Notes: generated by a model from the sequence alone, not told the origin. A stretch of 64,000 nt of DNA from UBA993 sp964485855 (GCA_964485855.1 CAZAKI010000007.1:1-64000); one strand, 5' to 3'. Positions 17,193 to 26,190 are shown, numbered from the stretch's first letter. Program-made: numbers and translations.

Positions 17193-18227
17193 TTAGCCGC
17201 TTAGGCTCTGATTTAAATGATCTACCAGGCGACGCATGACACTGATCACCCTGCTGTAATCCATCCGGATCGGTCCAAGCACACCAACGGTGCCAAGGAT
17301 TTTATCATGAATCTTGTAACTGCCGGTGATCAGGGTGCATTCCTGGATATCCTCATATTCATTTTCTGCGCCAATTTTAATGGTAATATCATCATCGCTG
17401 GATGTTCCTTCCAGTATTTTAAAGAGCAGCGGCTCCTGTTCAAAAAGATTCAGCATCCTCCTGATCTTATCTACATCTTTAAATTCAGGCTGGTTCAGGA
17501 TGTTCGTCGTGCCACCTAAAAATACCCGGATCTGTTTTTCCTCTTTTAAACTTTCTTCCAGAAGGATAAAGGCCTGCTCAAGAATTTCCAGACGGCGGAA
17601 AAGATCACGCTTCAACTCATTGATCAGGGAAGTTGTAACCTGATCTATGGTCAGCCCGTAGAGTTTCTGGTTTAAATAATTAACAATCTGCTGCAGCTCA
17701 GCTTGGCTTAAATGATGCTTCATGTCGATCACTTTATTCTTAATAAAGCCGGTGTCAGTAATTAAAACTACCAGGCCGCGTGATTCATCAAGTGGCAGAA
17801 TTCGCATCTGGTGAAAAGCGCTTTTTTTAAATTGCGGCCCCATAATTAAAGATGTCTGATTGGTTGCCGCTGATAACACCTTGGCTGAATTAACGATGAT
17901 CTGCTCTATTTCACGCATCTTTTCAGTGCTGAGTGAGCTGGTTAAAGCCTCTACGTCATCAGAACTGAGATCGCCCTGTTCCATCAGGTAATCGACATAA
18001 TAGCGGTAACCGCGCTGTGAGGGAATCCTCCCGGCAGAAGTATGGGGTTGGATTAAAAAACCCAGTTCTTCAAGATCTGCCATCTCATTGCGAATTGTTG
18101 CCGAACTTAAACCCATTCTGTATGATCGGGCCACAGTGCGCGATCCAACCGGTTCTGCAGTCTTTATATAATCTATAACCACAGCTTTTAAAATCTGCTT
18201 TTTTCTTTCACTTAGTGGTATTACCAT
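17193..18227 (-). CDS. hrcA: Heat-inducible transcription repressor HrcA
   Basis: A 344-residue protein with an N-terminal winged helix (LSERKKQILKAVVIDYIKTAEPVGSR split over residues 5-30, and LSSATIRNEMADLEELG) and the HrcA GAF-like body. HrcA binds CIRCE and is kept active by GroEL. It is the first gene of hrcA-grpE-dnaK-dnaJ and lies just downstream of a perfect CIRCE, so it controls its own operon. Confidence 0.97.
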   Translation of the reverse strand: MVIPLSERKKQILKAVVIDYIKTAEPVGSRTVARSYRMGLSSATIRNEMADLEELGFLIQPHTSAGRIPSQRGYRYYVDYLMEQGDLSSDDVEALTSSLSTEKMREIEQIIVNSAKVLSAATNQTSLIMGPQFKKSAFHQMRILPLDESRGLVVLITDTGFIKNKVIDMKHHLSQAELQQIVNYLNQKLYGLTIDQVTTSLINELKRDLFRRLEILEQAFILLEESLKEEKQIRVFLGGTTNILNQPEFKDVDKIRRMLNLFEQEPLLFKILEGTSSDDDITIKIGAENEYEDIQECTLITGSYKIHDKILGTVGVLGPIRMDYSRVISVMRRLVDHLNQSLSG

Positions 18228-18251
18228 TACTATTACCCCCGTACCTGCCTA

Positions 18252-18278
18252 TTAGCACTCTAAGAAGCAGAGTGCTAA
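18252..18278. promoter_or_regulatory. CIRCE operator (HrcA-binding site)
   Basis: TTAGCACTC, nine spacer bases, GAGTGCTAA: a perfect match to the CIRCE consensus, about 25 bases upstream of hrcA and just downstream of the -10 box. Confidence 0.97.
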
Positions 18279-18289
18279 GGTCAGAATAA

Positions 18290-18318
18290 AAATAACATCT
18301 ATCCGGGGGGTTTGTCAA
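18290..18318 (-). promoter_or_regulatory. Sigma-A promoter of the hrcA operon
   Basis: Reverse strand TTGACA (18318-18313) and TTATTT (18295-18290) with a 17-base spacer, immediately upstream of CIRCE, so bound HrcA would cover the transcription start. Confidence 0.75.
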
Positions 18319-18362
18319 GTTGTCCGGTGCGGATTGGTAAATCTTTCAGAATGACCTAATTT

Positions 18363-18746
18363 TTAGTCTTGCTTGACGTTTTCTTTGCCTTTTCGATAAT
18401 TTTCAATCGCATTATGGAGCGCATCAGCAGCCAAGTTTGAACAGTGCAGCTTAAGAGGCGGCAGTCCGCCCAGTTCGTCGGCTACATCCTGGTTGGTGAT
18501 CTGCATTGCTTCATCAATCGTTTTGCCTTTGACCATCTCGGTCAACATGCTGCTACTGGCAATAGCGGCTCCGCAGCCGTAGGTCTGAAAACGAACATCT
18601 TCGATGAGATCATTTTTGATCTTAAGATAAATTTTCATCGTATCTCCGCATTTAAAGCTGCCGTGTTCCCCGATGGCATCTGCATTTTCAAGCGCGCCGA
18701 CATTACGGGGATTGCTAAAGTGATCAATTACTTTTTCGTTATACAT
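18363..18746 (-). CDS. iscU: Iron-sulfur cluster scaffold IscU/NifU
   Basis: A scaffold protein of about 127 residues with the three conserved cysteines in FKCGDTM, YGCGAAIASSS and LHCSNLAADAL. It assembles Fe-S clusters from sulfur donated by the adjacent cysteine desulfurase. The ATG at 18746 is preceded by an in-frame TTG that could also start; GGAG lies upstream. It is the last gene of iscR-iscS-iscU. The mnmA gene that often follows in Firmicutes is absent. Confidence 0.95.
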   Translation of the reverse strand: MYNEKVIDHFSNPRNVGALENADAIGEHGSFKCGDTMKIYLKIKNDLIEDVRFQTYGCGAAIASSSMLTEMVKGKTIDEAMQITNQDVADELGGLPPLKLHCSNLAADALHNAIENYRKGKENVKQD

Positions 18747-18772
18747 CAACAGTAACTCTCCTTTGAGCCGGA

Positions 18773-19933
18773 TCAGGCATAATATGTCGGGGACATCAGG
18801 CGTAGTTTCTCGACTATCCGCGGCAATCTAGCAAGCAGGTAATCAATATCGGCCTCACTGTTGCCCAGACCTAAACTAAAACGAATTGAACCATGGGCTG
18901 TTGCATGATCCAAGCCGATGGCTGATAATACATGCGAGGGCTCAAGCGATCCGGAAGAACAGGCTGAACCGCTTGAAGCTGCAATGCCTTCCAGGTCGAG
19001 GCTCAGCAAAACCGCTTCGCCTTCAATATGCTGAAAACTAACATTTACATTTCCAGGCAGGCGTTCCACGGGATGACCGTTGAGCAGCGTACCCTCAATA
19101 GCCAAAAGTCCATTGATCAGCTTGCTGCGCAAGTTTTCGAGCTGCTTTCGCTGCGCTTCCATCTCGGCCACAGCCAGTTCCAGGGCCTTAGCCAATCCTA
19201 TAATGCCCGGCACATTTTCAGTCCCCGGTCGCAGTTTTCGCTCCTGACCACCACCACGATAAAGAGGGGCTAACTGAGTGCCCTTGCGCCTGAAAAGCAG
19301 TCCGATCCCCTTTGGCCCGTTGAACTTGTGCGCTGAAAGAGATATAAAATCCGCTTTTAAAGAACGCAGGTCCAGCGGTAGATGTCCGCCAACCTGGACA
19401 GCATCGGTATGAAACAGTATATTGCGCTGCTGCGCCAGTTCGGCAATCTCGTTAACTGGTTGCAGTGTACCAATTTCATTGTTTGCCATCATGATTGAAA
19501 TGATAAAGGTTTCAGGCGTAATGGCCCGCCGCAGATCATCAACCTGGACCCGACCGTAATTGTCAACAGGCAGATAGGTAACACTGTAGCCATCGGCTTC
19601 CAGGTCCTTGCAAACATCGAGCACGGCATGATGTTCAATACTGCTGGTAATGATATGTCCCGGTTTGCCGTGTTTTCTAGCCGTACCGCGCAGAATAATA
19701 TTATTTGACTCTGTTCCCCCGGCAGTAAAATAAATCTCTTCCGGCTCCGCGCCCAATAGCTCCGCCGTTTTCGCCCTGGCTTCATCAACTGCCCGGCGTA
19801 CTGTTCGCCCGGCGAAATGGATGCTCGACGGATTTCCGTAATATTCACGCAGGTAAGGAAGCATCGCCTCGACAACTTCTTCCCTGACTGGTGTTGTTGC
19901 ACTGTGATCCATGTAAATCAAGCGCTTGTTCAT
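18773..19933 (-). CDS. iscS: Cysteine desulfurase (NifS/IscS)
   Basis: A 386-residue PLP enzyme: MDHSATTPVREEVV at the start, the PLP-lysine segment SLSAHKFNGPKGIG and the catalytic-cysteine loop SSGSACSSGSLEPSHVL. It removes sulfur from L-cysteine as a persulfide for Fe-S cluster and thio-cofactor synthesis. It lies between iscR and iscU. In this cell it may also serve sulfur or selenium traffic for SelU substrates, which is inference. Confidence 0.96.
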   Translation of the reverse strand: MNKRLIYMDHSATTPVREEVVEAMLPYLREYYGNPSSIHFAGRTVRRAVDEARAKTAELLGAEPEEIYFTAGGTESNNIILRGTARKHGKPGHIITSSIEHHAVLDVCKDLEADGYSVTYLPVDNYGRVQVDDLRRAITPETFIISIMMANNEIGTLQPVNEIAELAQQRNILFHTDAVQVGGHLPLDLRSLKADFISLSAHKFNGPKGIGLLFRRKGTQLAPLYRGGGQERKLRPGTENVPGIIGLAKALELAVAEMEAQRKQLENLRSKLINGLLAIEGTLLNGHPVERLPGNVNVSFQHIEGEAVLLSLDLEGIAASSGSACSSGSLEPSHVLSAIGLDHATAHGSIRFSLGLGNSEADIDYLLARLPRIVEKLRLMSPTYYA

Positions 19934-19955
19934 TAATCTTACACCTACCCTTAGA

Positions 19956-20375
19956 CTAGATCTTTTTTACCGCAACCAGTTCATTGAGCGTAACTTCATC
20001 AAGGACATCATTGATCTTGTCTCGTAATCTTTCCCAGACCTGCCTTGTCAGGCAAGCTCCCCGCCGATGACAACAGGATTCTCTTTCTCCTTCAGCCAGG
20101 CAGTTGACCGGGGTAATCGGTCCCTCCACTGCCCGGACAATATCTCCTACCCTGATTTGTTCAGGTGGACGGCTTAAGCTGTAACCTCCGCGCGAACCAC
20201 GTAAGCTGTTTACCAGCTGAGCCCGTCTTAAGTCGGGAAAAATTTGTTCCAAGAATTTTAAGGAGATTTGTTCCTGCTCGGCGATTTCGCGCAGCGGAAC
20301 CGGCCTTTCCCGGTGGTGCATTGCCAAGACAGCCATCGAACGTACTCCATATTCAACTTTGGCTGATAATCTCAT
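19956..20375 (-). CDS. iscR: Rrf2-family regulator IscR
   Basis: The product of about 139 residues begins MRLSAKVEYGVRSM and has the Rrf2 winged helix (ISLKFLEQIFPDLRRAQLV, SRGGYSLSRP) and a cysteine-rich loop (NCLAEGERESCCHRRGAC) of the kind that binds an Fe-S cluster. It is first in the isc operon, with a strong promoter and an Rrf2-like palindrome upstream, so feedback control by cluster status is likely. The ATG at 20375 is used; a TTG three codons earlier overlaps the AAAAAGG site. Confidence 0.92.
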   Translation of the reverse strand: MRLSAKVEYGVRSMAVLAMHHRERPVPLREIAEQEQISLKFLEQIFPDLRRAQLVNSLRGSRGGYSLSRPPEQIRVGDIVRAVEGPITPVNCLAEGERESCCHRRGACLTRQVWERLRDKINDVLDEVTLNELVAVKKI

Positions 20376-20392
20376 ATTTAACAACCTTTTTT

Positions 20393-20418
20393 AATTCCGA
20401 CTAAATAACTAAGGTATT
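20393..20418. promoter_or_regulatory. Probable IscR operator
   Basis: The imperfect palindrome AATTCCGACTAA-ATA-ACTAAGGTATT lies between the -10 box and the iscR start. It resembles IscR-type sites with CCGACTAA/TTAGTCGG half-sites. The placement suits autorepression. Confidence 0.5.
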
Positions 20419-20427
20419 GCCAAAAAA

Positions 20428-20456
20428 AGAATAGCATCTCTGATCAGCTCTGTCAA
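20428..20456 (-). promoter_or_regulatory. Sigma-A promoter of iscR-iscS-iscU
   Basis: Reverse strand TTGACA (20456-20451) and TATTCT (20433-20428) are exactly 17 bases apart, about 50 bases upstream of iscR. Confidence 0.8.
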
Positions 20457-20490
20457 CTGATTATTTACTTGTGGATCTAGAATCGAACAA

Positions 20491-20516
20491 AATAAAAGCC
20501 GGCATTAAAAGCCGGC
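20491..20516 (-). terminator. Rho-independent terminator of the cold-shock gene
   Basis: Two GCCGGC palindromes flank a seven-base loop; on the reverse strand the stem is followed by TTTTATTTTG, just past the csp stop codon. Confidence 0.8.
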
Positions 20517-20545
20517 GATCAGAAACATTATTATCAGGTAATCTG

Positions 20546-20749
20546 CTAATCCTGGAGTTTAACTACATTTGCAGCCTGTGGACCGCGATTCCCTTCCACT
20601 ATTTCAAATTCAACATCCTGACCTTCATCTAGGGTTTTAAATCCTTCGCCCTGTATTTCTGAATAATGAACGAAGACATCCTTGCCCTCTTCAACTTCAA
20701 TAAAACCATACCCTTTTTCGGGGTTAAACCATTTAACCTTGCCCTGCAT
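20546..20749 (-). CDS. Cold-shock protein (CspA family)
   Basis: The 67-residue product begins MQGKVKWFNPEKGYGFIE and has both RNA-binding motifs (KGYGFIEV and DVFVHYSEI). Such proteins bind single-stranded RNA and melt structure. AGGAGG lies ten bases upstream of the ATG; the long upstream extension of the frame to 20854 is leader, not protein. The leader of more than 100 bases is typical of cold-shock genes. Confidence 0.95.
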   Translation of the reverse strand: MQGKVKWFNPEKGYGFIEVEEGKDVFVHYSEIQGEGFKTLDEGQDVEFEIVEGNRGPQAANVVKLQD

Positions 20750-20989
20750 CAATCGACTACCTCCTAAATCTTTTTGCTTTATGTTAACGTCTAGTTGTAA
20801 CTTGACATTACCATAATTTTGATTATAAAGCAAGAAATTATAAGATTCAGACACCTGGAGATAGCGTTGTATCGGTGTTGTTCGCTCTTAAACCACCCAA
20901 TCTCCTTTTCGCCAATTATACTTAGTTGACAAACTGCTTGAATCATTATTGAATTAAGGTTAAGTGAACCGGAAAGGGATGAGGCCCTG

Positions 20990-21361
20990 TTGATCAAAGG
21001 AATGGGAGTAGATCTGGTCACAATTGAGCGGATCGAAAAAATAGTTAAGCGTCATCCGGAACGCTTTCTAAAGAGAATCTTCAGCGCTGCAGAATTAAAA
21101 AGTTTAGAAGCAAATCGTCTTTATCCTGCCACTTTAGCCGCACGCTTTGCGGCCAAGGAAGCGGTGCTGAAAGCAATCGGCTGTGGAATCGGTCCAGCTG
21201 CTCTCAATGAAGTTGAAATAATCGCACCTTCGGGAGCACAGCCGCAGGTTTACCTTCACGGAACTGCCCGGCGCCTGGCCGCAGAAAAGGGCATTGATGG
21301 TTTTGCGCTTTCCATGACCCACGAACCACCATTTGCCTGTGCTGTTGCCGCAGCCTATTAG
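20990..21361 (+). CDS. acpS: Holo-[acyl-carrier-protein] synthase
   Basis: A 123-residue protein with MGVDLVTIERIEK and FAAKEAVLKAIG, the Mg2+ and CoA binding motifs of AcpS. It moves the 4'-phosphopantetheine arm from CoA to acyl carrier protein. The start is TTG at 20990, with GATGAGG upstream; the first ATG (21002) has a purine run too close to serve. It ends one base short of the convergent apgM stop. Confidence 0.93.
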   Translation: MIKGMGVDLVTIERIEKIVKRHPERFLKRIFSAAELKSLEANRLYPATLAARFAAKEAVLKAIGCGIGPAALNEVEIIAPSGAQPQVYLHGTARRLAAEKGIDGFALSMTHEPPFACAVAAAY

Positions 21362-21362
21362 T

Positions 21363-22577
21363 TTAAGCTCGCTGTAAAAAATGATCCATCAACAGAAAGC
21401 CCTGCTTGTAATGGCTGCCGGTCTTCGAAGCACTATCTTCATTAAAAGCATGGCTGGGGCTATTCTGTGGTTCAGGACTACGATAGATCGCATAAGGAAC
21501 CGGTTCCCTGGTATGAGTACCCAGTGACAGCGGAGTAGCATGGTCGGTTATCAGTAAAATACTATAATCATAGTCTCTCGCTGCTAACTGTTCTGTTAAT
21601 ACACCCACTACTTTGTTGTCAATCATTTCGATTGCTTTAATCTTGTTGTCCATTTCAAAGCGGTGAGAGCATTCATCAGGAGCTTCAATATGCAGATAGA
21701 CGAAATCATCGCCCCGCTCAAAGGCCTGTAGCACAGCCTCAACTTTGCCTTCAATATTGGTATCAATGTAACCGGTGGCGCCTTCGACCTCGACTATTTT
21801 TAAGCCGGCATAAAGACCGATGCCTTTGACCAGATCAACTGCTGATACAACAGTTCCTGTAAGACCATATTTTTCCTTTAATGTAGGGATGAGCGGCCTT
21901 TTCCCTTCGCCCCAGAGCCAGATCGAGTTGGCCGGGTTCAGACCCCGTTTAATTCTATTATCATTGACCGGATGAGCAACCAGGATCTTGTAGCTCTGTT
22001 CCATCAGTTCCAGAATTTTAGGCCCTTCGGGCCCGCCGGGCAGATAATCACTGATTTTTTGACTACTAATGTCATGGGGAGGGGTTAAACTCCACTGATC
22101 AGACGCCCCTTTCCAGACCATCAGGTTCCGGAATTGAAAACCGGTGTAGTAGCGTATTAAATCCGTACCCAGTTCTGCATCAACAGCCTTGATCAACTGA
22201 TCGGCTTCGGCTGTTGAAATTTCCCCGGCGCAGTAATCAACCATTGTCTTGGCTGAATAGGGTTCCTCCTTGGAAAGAGTGACCAGGTTGCAGCGGAAAG
22301 AAACATCGTCCGGCCCAAGCTCAACACCGAGGCTGGCTGCTTCGAAAGGTGAACGTCCGGTATAATATTGCAGGGGATCGTAACCGAGAACCGAAAGATT
22401 GGCTGTATCACTACCAGCCGGTAGTCCATTGGGGATCGTCTGGATCAAGCCCAGTTCACCTTTCCTGGCCAGAGCATTAAAATTAGGAGTTTTGGCATAC
22501 TGCAGGACTGTTTTGCCACCAAGTTTTTCTAGTGGATAATCGGCCATTCCGTCCCCGACAATTACCAGGTATTTCAA
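21363..22577 (-). CDS. apgM: Cofactor-independent phosphoglycerate mutase (archaeal type)
   Basis: The 404-residue protein starts MKYLVIVGDGMADYPLEKLGG and has the active-site loop PAGSDTANLSVLGYDP with the phosphoserine nucleophile. Metal-binding LHIEAPDECSH and ITDHATP motifs follow near the C-terminus, as in the alkaline-phosphatase superfamily. It interconverts 3- and 2-phosphoglycerate. A strong promoter lies upstream. Homologues have also been discussed as homoserine kinases (ThrB2 type); with threonine synthase divergently adjacent, that role is a real alternative. Confidence 0.85.
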   Translation of the reverse strand: MKYLVIVGDGMADYPLEKLGGKTVLQYAKTPNFNALARKGELGLIQTIPNGLPAGSDTANLSVLGYDPLQYYTGRSPFEAASLGVELGPDDVSFRCNLVTLSKEEPYSAKTMVDYCAGEISTAEADQLIKAVDAELGTDLIRYYTGFQFRNLMVWKGASDQWSLTPPHDISSQKISDYLPGGPEGPKILELMEQSYKILVAHPVNDNRIKRGLNPANSIWLWGEGKRPLIPTLKEKYGLTGTVVSAVDLVKGIGLYAGLKIVEVEGATGYIDTNIEGKVEAVLQAFERGDDFVYLHIEAPDECSHRFEMDNKIKAIEMIDNKVVGVLTEQLAARDYDYSILLITDHATPLSLGTHTREPVPYAIYRSPEPQNSPSHAFNEDSASKTGSHYKQGFLLMDHFLQRA

Positions 22578-22636
22578 ATTTAATTCCCCTTTCTTGATGA
22601 AGGAAATAAGCGAATAAAGGTTTTGTGTGTGCCTCG

Positions 22637-22665
22637 AAAATACCCTTTTAGACCCATTTTGTCAA
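22637..22665 (-). promoter_or_regulatory. Sigma-A promoter of apgM
   Basis: Reverse strand TTGACA (22665-22660) and TATTTT (22642-22637), spacer 17 bases, about 60 bases upstream of the apgM start. Confidence 0.7.
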
Positions 22666-22716
22666 GTTTAAGGAATAATGATTAAATACAAATATAATCA
22701 CGAGTCAATGGATACG

Positions 22717-22725
22717 TGCTATACT
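22717..22725 (+). promoter_or_regulatory. Extended -10 promoter for thrC
   Basis: TGC-TATACT forms an extended -10 element about 75 bases upstream of thrC. No convincing -35 box is present. Confidence 0.4.
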
Positions 22726-22798
22726 GCTAAAAGGATCCAGAGAAATAACGTCGAATTTATTTATTTTGACTCGATAATCACTGCAGGGAGCTAAAGAT

Positions 22799-24292
22799 AT
22801 GTACTACCGAAGCACTAGGGGTTATGTTGAAACAACAACGGCAGCTGAAGCAATAATCGAAGGAATCGCTTCCGATGGCGGGCTCTATGTGCCAACAGAA
22901 CAAGTAGCCCCTTTTAGACTTGATCAGCTGCCCGTCAATGATTACCACAAATTGGCCGAGACAATTTGCCTGCCCTATCTATCCGGGTTTGAAAAAGATG
23001 AAATCAGAGGCGCTCTTACCAGGGCTTACGACCAGGACAAGTTTGATCACCCCGCCATAACCCCGTTGCAGATCCTGGATGAGAGATTAGCCGTGCTTGA
23101 ACTCTGGCACGGACCGACTTATGCTTTTAAAGATATTGCTCTGCAGCTTTTACCTCACTTGATGCGCCTTGCTCTTCAACAGAGCGGTGAATCAAAGGAG
23201 ATAGTGATTTTGACCGCCACTTCCGGAGACACCGGAAAATCAGCCTTGGAAGGTTTTCGTAATATCCCCGGTATCAGGATCATAGTCTATTATCCCGAAA
23301 GAGGGGTTAGCGAAATCCAGAAGCTGCAGATGATCACCCAGGAGGGTAACAACTTAAATGTCATTGCAGTTAAGGGGACCTTCGATGACGCCCAGAAGGG
23401 CGTTAAAACCCTTTTCAATGACCGGGACCTAATCGCTACCCTGGCTGCAGCCGGTGTAAAACTTTCTTCAGCCAATTCAATCAACTGGGGCCGGCTGCTG
23501 CCACAGATTGTCTACTATTTTTCCGCTTACCTGTCACTGGTCGAAAAAGGTCTTAAACCCGGCAAAAAAATTAATTTTGTGGTACCGACAGGCAATTTCG
23601 GGAACATCCTGGCCGGCTACTATGCTTTCCGATTGGGTCTACCTGTAAACCGCCTGATCTGCGCCGCTAATCGCAACAACGTGTTGAGTGATTTTATCAA
23701 CAGCGGCACTTACAACTGCCGAAGGACGCTGCACCAGACTATTTCCCCTTCGATGGATATTCTCGTATCTAGCAACCTGGAGCGTTTATTGTTTGAGCTG
23801 AGCAATCAGGATGCAGACCTGGTCAGCAGCTGGATGAAGCAGCTTCAACGGGAAGGATCTTATCAAGTTACACCGGAAGTCCATCACAAAATTGAAGAGA
23901 TTTTCTGGTCCGGCTATGCTGACGATCAGAAAACCATTGAAACAATATCCAAGGTGTACAAACTTCATGGTTACCTGATCGACACGCACACCGCCGTTGG
24001 CCAAGCTGTGCTGGACCAATACCTGGAACAAGAAACCGATCACTTACCGGCAGTAATCCTCTCGACGGCCAGCCCCTATAAATTTTCCGGCAGCGTTTCC
24101 AGGGCTATCCTGGGCAGTCGTTTTAACTCCGGCAGCAGTGAAATAGAATTAATGAAAGCCCTGGCAAAGGAAAGCGGTACTGTGGTGCCTTCCAGCCTGG
24201 CCGATCTTGATCAAAAAACGGTAAAACATAAGCAGGTGATTGCCCCTATGGCCATGCGCAACCACCTGCTCGAAATACTTGACCTAAGTTAG
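22799..24292 (+). CDS. thrC: Threonine synthase
   Basis: The 497-residue protein has the bacterial/plant long-form ThrC pattern: YYRSTRGYVETTTAAEAI at the start, the PLP-lysine segment PTYAFKDIALQLL (about residues 103-115), TATSGDTGKSALEGF, and the glycine loop VPTGNFGNILAGYYA. It converts O-phosphohomoserine to threonine. GGGAG precedes the ATG. The adjacent apgM-type gene could supply phosphohomoserine if it is a ThrB2-like kinase. It ends four bases from the convergent bactofilin-like gene. Confidence 0.95.
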   Translation: MYYRSTRGYVETTTAAEAIIEGIASDGGLYVPTEQVAPFRLDQLPVNDYHKLAETICLPYLSGFEKDEIRGALTRAYDQDKFDHPAITPLQILDERLAVLELWHGPTYAFKDIALQLLPHLMRLALQQSGESKEIVILTATSGDTGKSALEGFRNIPGIRIIVYYPERGVSEIQKLQMITQEGNNLNVIAVKGTFDDAQKGVKTLFNDRDLIATLAAAGVKLSSANSINWGRLLPQIVYYFSAYLSLVEKGLKPGKKINFVVPTGNFGNILAGYYAFRLGLPVNRLICAANRNNVLSDFINSGTYNCRRTLHQTISPSMDILVSSNLERLLFELSNQDADLVSSWMKQLQREGSYQVTPEVHHKIEEIFWSGYADDQKTIETISKVYKLHGYLIDTHTAVGQAVLDQYLEQETDHLPAVILSTASPYKFSGSVSRAILGSRFNSGSSEIELMKALAKESGTVVPSSLADLDQKTVKHKQVIAPMAMRNHLLEILDLS

Positions 24293-24296
24293 CTGT

Positions 24297-25718
24297 TTAT
24301 TCGGATTGGGAATCGCTGTCCTCCTGATTATCTTGATCTCCTGTTCCGGATGTTTCTTCCGGCTCCGACCGTCTTGGCTGAACAACAATTTCAGTAACAT
24401 AAGGCTTAACTGAACCGAAACGGGTTAATAGTGTGGCTCCAACAGCCAGGACGAAAAGCGAAAGTGATACGAGCCAACCGATGAAGGGAATCATCGCCAC
24501 CAGGCCAAGAATGAGAACCCCAATCGCTACTGCTCCTAAGGGACTGAAGCTCCTTGATGTAGCCGACCCGAGTATTTTTTCACCGACCAGCAGGGCAATC
24601 CCCGTGTAACCAAACAGTGCCGCCACCGCCAGAACAATGATCTCGACAATGATCAGGGGTATTCCAATCAGGGTAATCGCCAACACTACCATCAGTGGGA
24701 TGGCCAAAATTGCTACCAATAGGCCCCAGCCAATTACCGGGCCGCTTTTACTGGCGACTGCCTGGCCGGTAGTTTTGACCTGGTTTGGGAAAAGGGTATA
24801 GATCAGGGCCGCCAGGGCAAACATGATCAACATGTTGATAATACCCCGGGCAATATTTCCATAGGGCCCCAGACGCGGGAAAGGCGCCAAATCCCAGTCC
24901 CTGCTGCGCATCACGTGAGGCATGAAACGAAACCGCTCAAAAGTGTTGTCAAGAGAGCGTTCAAAACGATTAAAAATCGACTCGATTCTCTCTTCGTCTA
25001 CCCCTTCAAAACTGTAACCGGGATCGCTTTCGGCTTCCTGCAGCTCATTGATTGTCAATTCTTCATTGATAACCACCTGGCCGACAATCGAAGTATCGCT
25101 TGTTTTGACCAAACCGCGCGCTACAGAAATTCGGCCATTGACGACCCCCTGGGGACCGACCTCAACCACACCCTGTTCAAGGCTTACATCGCCATTAACA
25201 ACCCCTGTAATCACAACATTTCCGCCTTTGCTGGTCACATTACCGGAAACGGTTCCGCTGATCTGCATCTCACCAAACCCGGAGCCGACATTACCACCAA
25301 CCGTGCCTTCAATGTCGGTTGCGCCTAAATCGGCATCCACGTTACCGCCGACCGAACCGCTGATTATTATTTCTCCCATTCGCGAGCGGACATTGCCGCT
25401 GACGTTACCAGCTATTGTAACCTGGCCCATATTCGCTTCCACGTCACCGTTAACATCACCGTTAATCGTTACCTGGCCCATGTTGTTATTGACGTTGCCG
25501 TTGACTGTTCCATCAACAATCAGCTCACCAAGGTTAAGCGTTACATTACCGTTCACCACGGTGTTGCGGTTGATGATCAGCTCTCCCGCAGTCTTATTGA
25601 TCTCTTCGTTGATCACGGTCTCCTCGGCCTCGGCAAATACCCCTGTCGTCAAAAGTCCTACCAACAGGATTAGAACCAGGACCGCCAATACCGTCAATTT
25701 TAAATTCTTTTTAGCCAT
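24297..25718 (-). CDS. Bactofilin-like beta-helix membrane protein
   Basis: The 473-residue protein has a signal peptide (about residues 1-29, ending GVFAEAEE). An extracytoplasmic region (about 35-215) follows, made of short repeats such as NGNVTLNLGELIVDG and NGDVNGDVEANMGQVTI, with V/I-x-G-x-V spacing typical of bactofilin or polymer-forming right-handed beta-helices. A linker and several membrane helices (about 285-430, including GGLLV- and IPLIIVEIIVLAVAALFG-like segments) come next, then an acidic tail. It overlaps the anti-sigma gene by eight bases and is the third gene of a sigma/anti-sigma operon. It probably senses or shapes the envelope; the exact role is unknown. Confidence 0.75.
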   Translation of the reverse strand: MAKKNLKLTVLAVLVLILLVGLLTTGVFAEAEETVINEEINKTAGELIINRNTVVNGNVTLNLGELIVDGTVNGNVNNNMGQVTINGDVNGDVEANMGQVTIAGNVSGNVRSRMGEIIISGSVGGNVDADLGATDIEGTVGGNVGSGFGEMQISGTVSGNVTSKGGNVVITGVVNGDVSLEQGVVEVGPQGVVNGRISVARGLVKTSDTSIVGQVVINEELTINELQEAESDPGYSFEGVDEERIESIFNRFERSLDNTFERFRFMPHVMRSRDWDLAPFPRLGPYGNIARGIINMLIMFALAALIYTLFPNQVKTTGQAVASKSGPVIGWGLLVAILAIPLMVVLAITLIGIPLIIVEIIVLAVAALFGYTGIALLVGEKILGSATSRSFSPLGAVAIGVLILGLVAMIPFIGWLVSLSLFVLAVGATLLTRFGSVKPYVTEIVVQPRRSEPEETSGTGDQDNQEDSDSQSE

Positions 25719-26190
25719 TTTGCCATCCCTCCAAATTATTAAGCATTTTCAAGATAAATAGTTCCAGGGCCACTAGCCCCGTAAAAATACTAATTGCCCA
25801 GGTAAGGTTTAACATCTTGCCGATTGCCAGCAGATCAAGAAATGTATCGATTATTAAACCAACTTGGTGGGTAATGCCCACTGAAAGCCACCATTCAAAA
25901 TAATCCGGCCCCAGCAGGAACAGGACGAATAAAAGGATTACTATCGCAGTCAAAGCTACCTGCAGGGCGGGGAACGGCACAGGTTTGAGTTTCTTTTCCA
26001 GCAGCCGACAAAAATCGGCAGGCAGTTTATCCGTGCTTTTCAGCCCGTCGGCCATATTTACCAGGCTCTTTATTTGCCTGGACTGGCGACGGCAGGCTGG
26101 ACAATTTTCAACATGCAGGACCACCTGTCTCCCTTTTTCTTCACCGTCGACCACTGCTTGGATAGTCAGCTGATCCGGACAACGATCCAT
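25711..26190 (-). CDS. Zinc-finger anti-sigma factor
   Basis: A 159-residue protein with an N-terminal anti-sigma zinc motif (H26 VEN C30 PA C33, in HVENCPACRRQ) and two hydrophobic segments (about residues 75-95 and 125-150). The H-x3-C-x2-C pattern is that of ZAS-domain anti-sigma factors, which hold their ECF sigma factor at the membrane. It starts three bases after the sigma gene ends, supporting a functional pair. Confidence 0.85.
   Translation of the reverse strand: MDRCPDQLTIQAVVDGEEKGRQVVLHVENCPACRRQSRQIKSLVNMADGLKSTDKLPADFCRLLEKKLKPVPFPALQVALTAIVILLFVLFLLGPDYFEWWLSVGITHQVGLIIDTFLDLLAIGKMLNLTWAISIFTGLVALELFILKMLNNLEGWQNG

Noticed and set aside
25048..25761. Long forward-strand frame of 237 codons opposite the bactofilin-like gene
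   Set aside because: It is a shadow of the regular beta-helix repeats on the other strand; the protein is low-complexity T/P/L-rich and lacks a ribosome-binding site.
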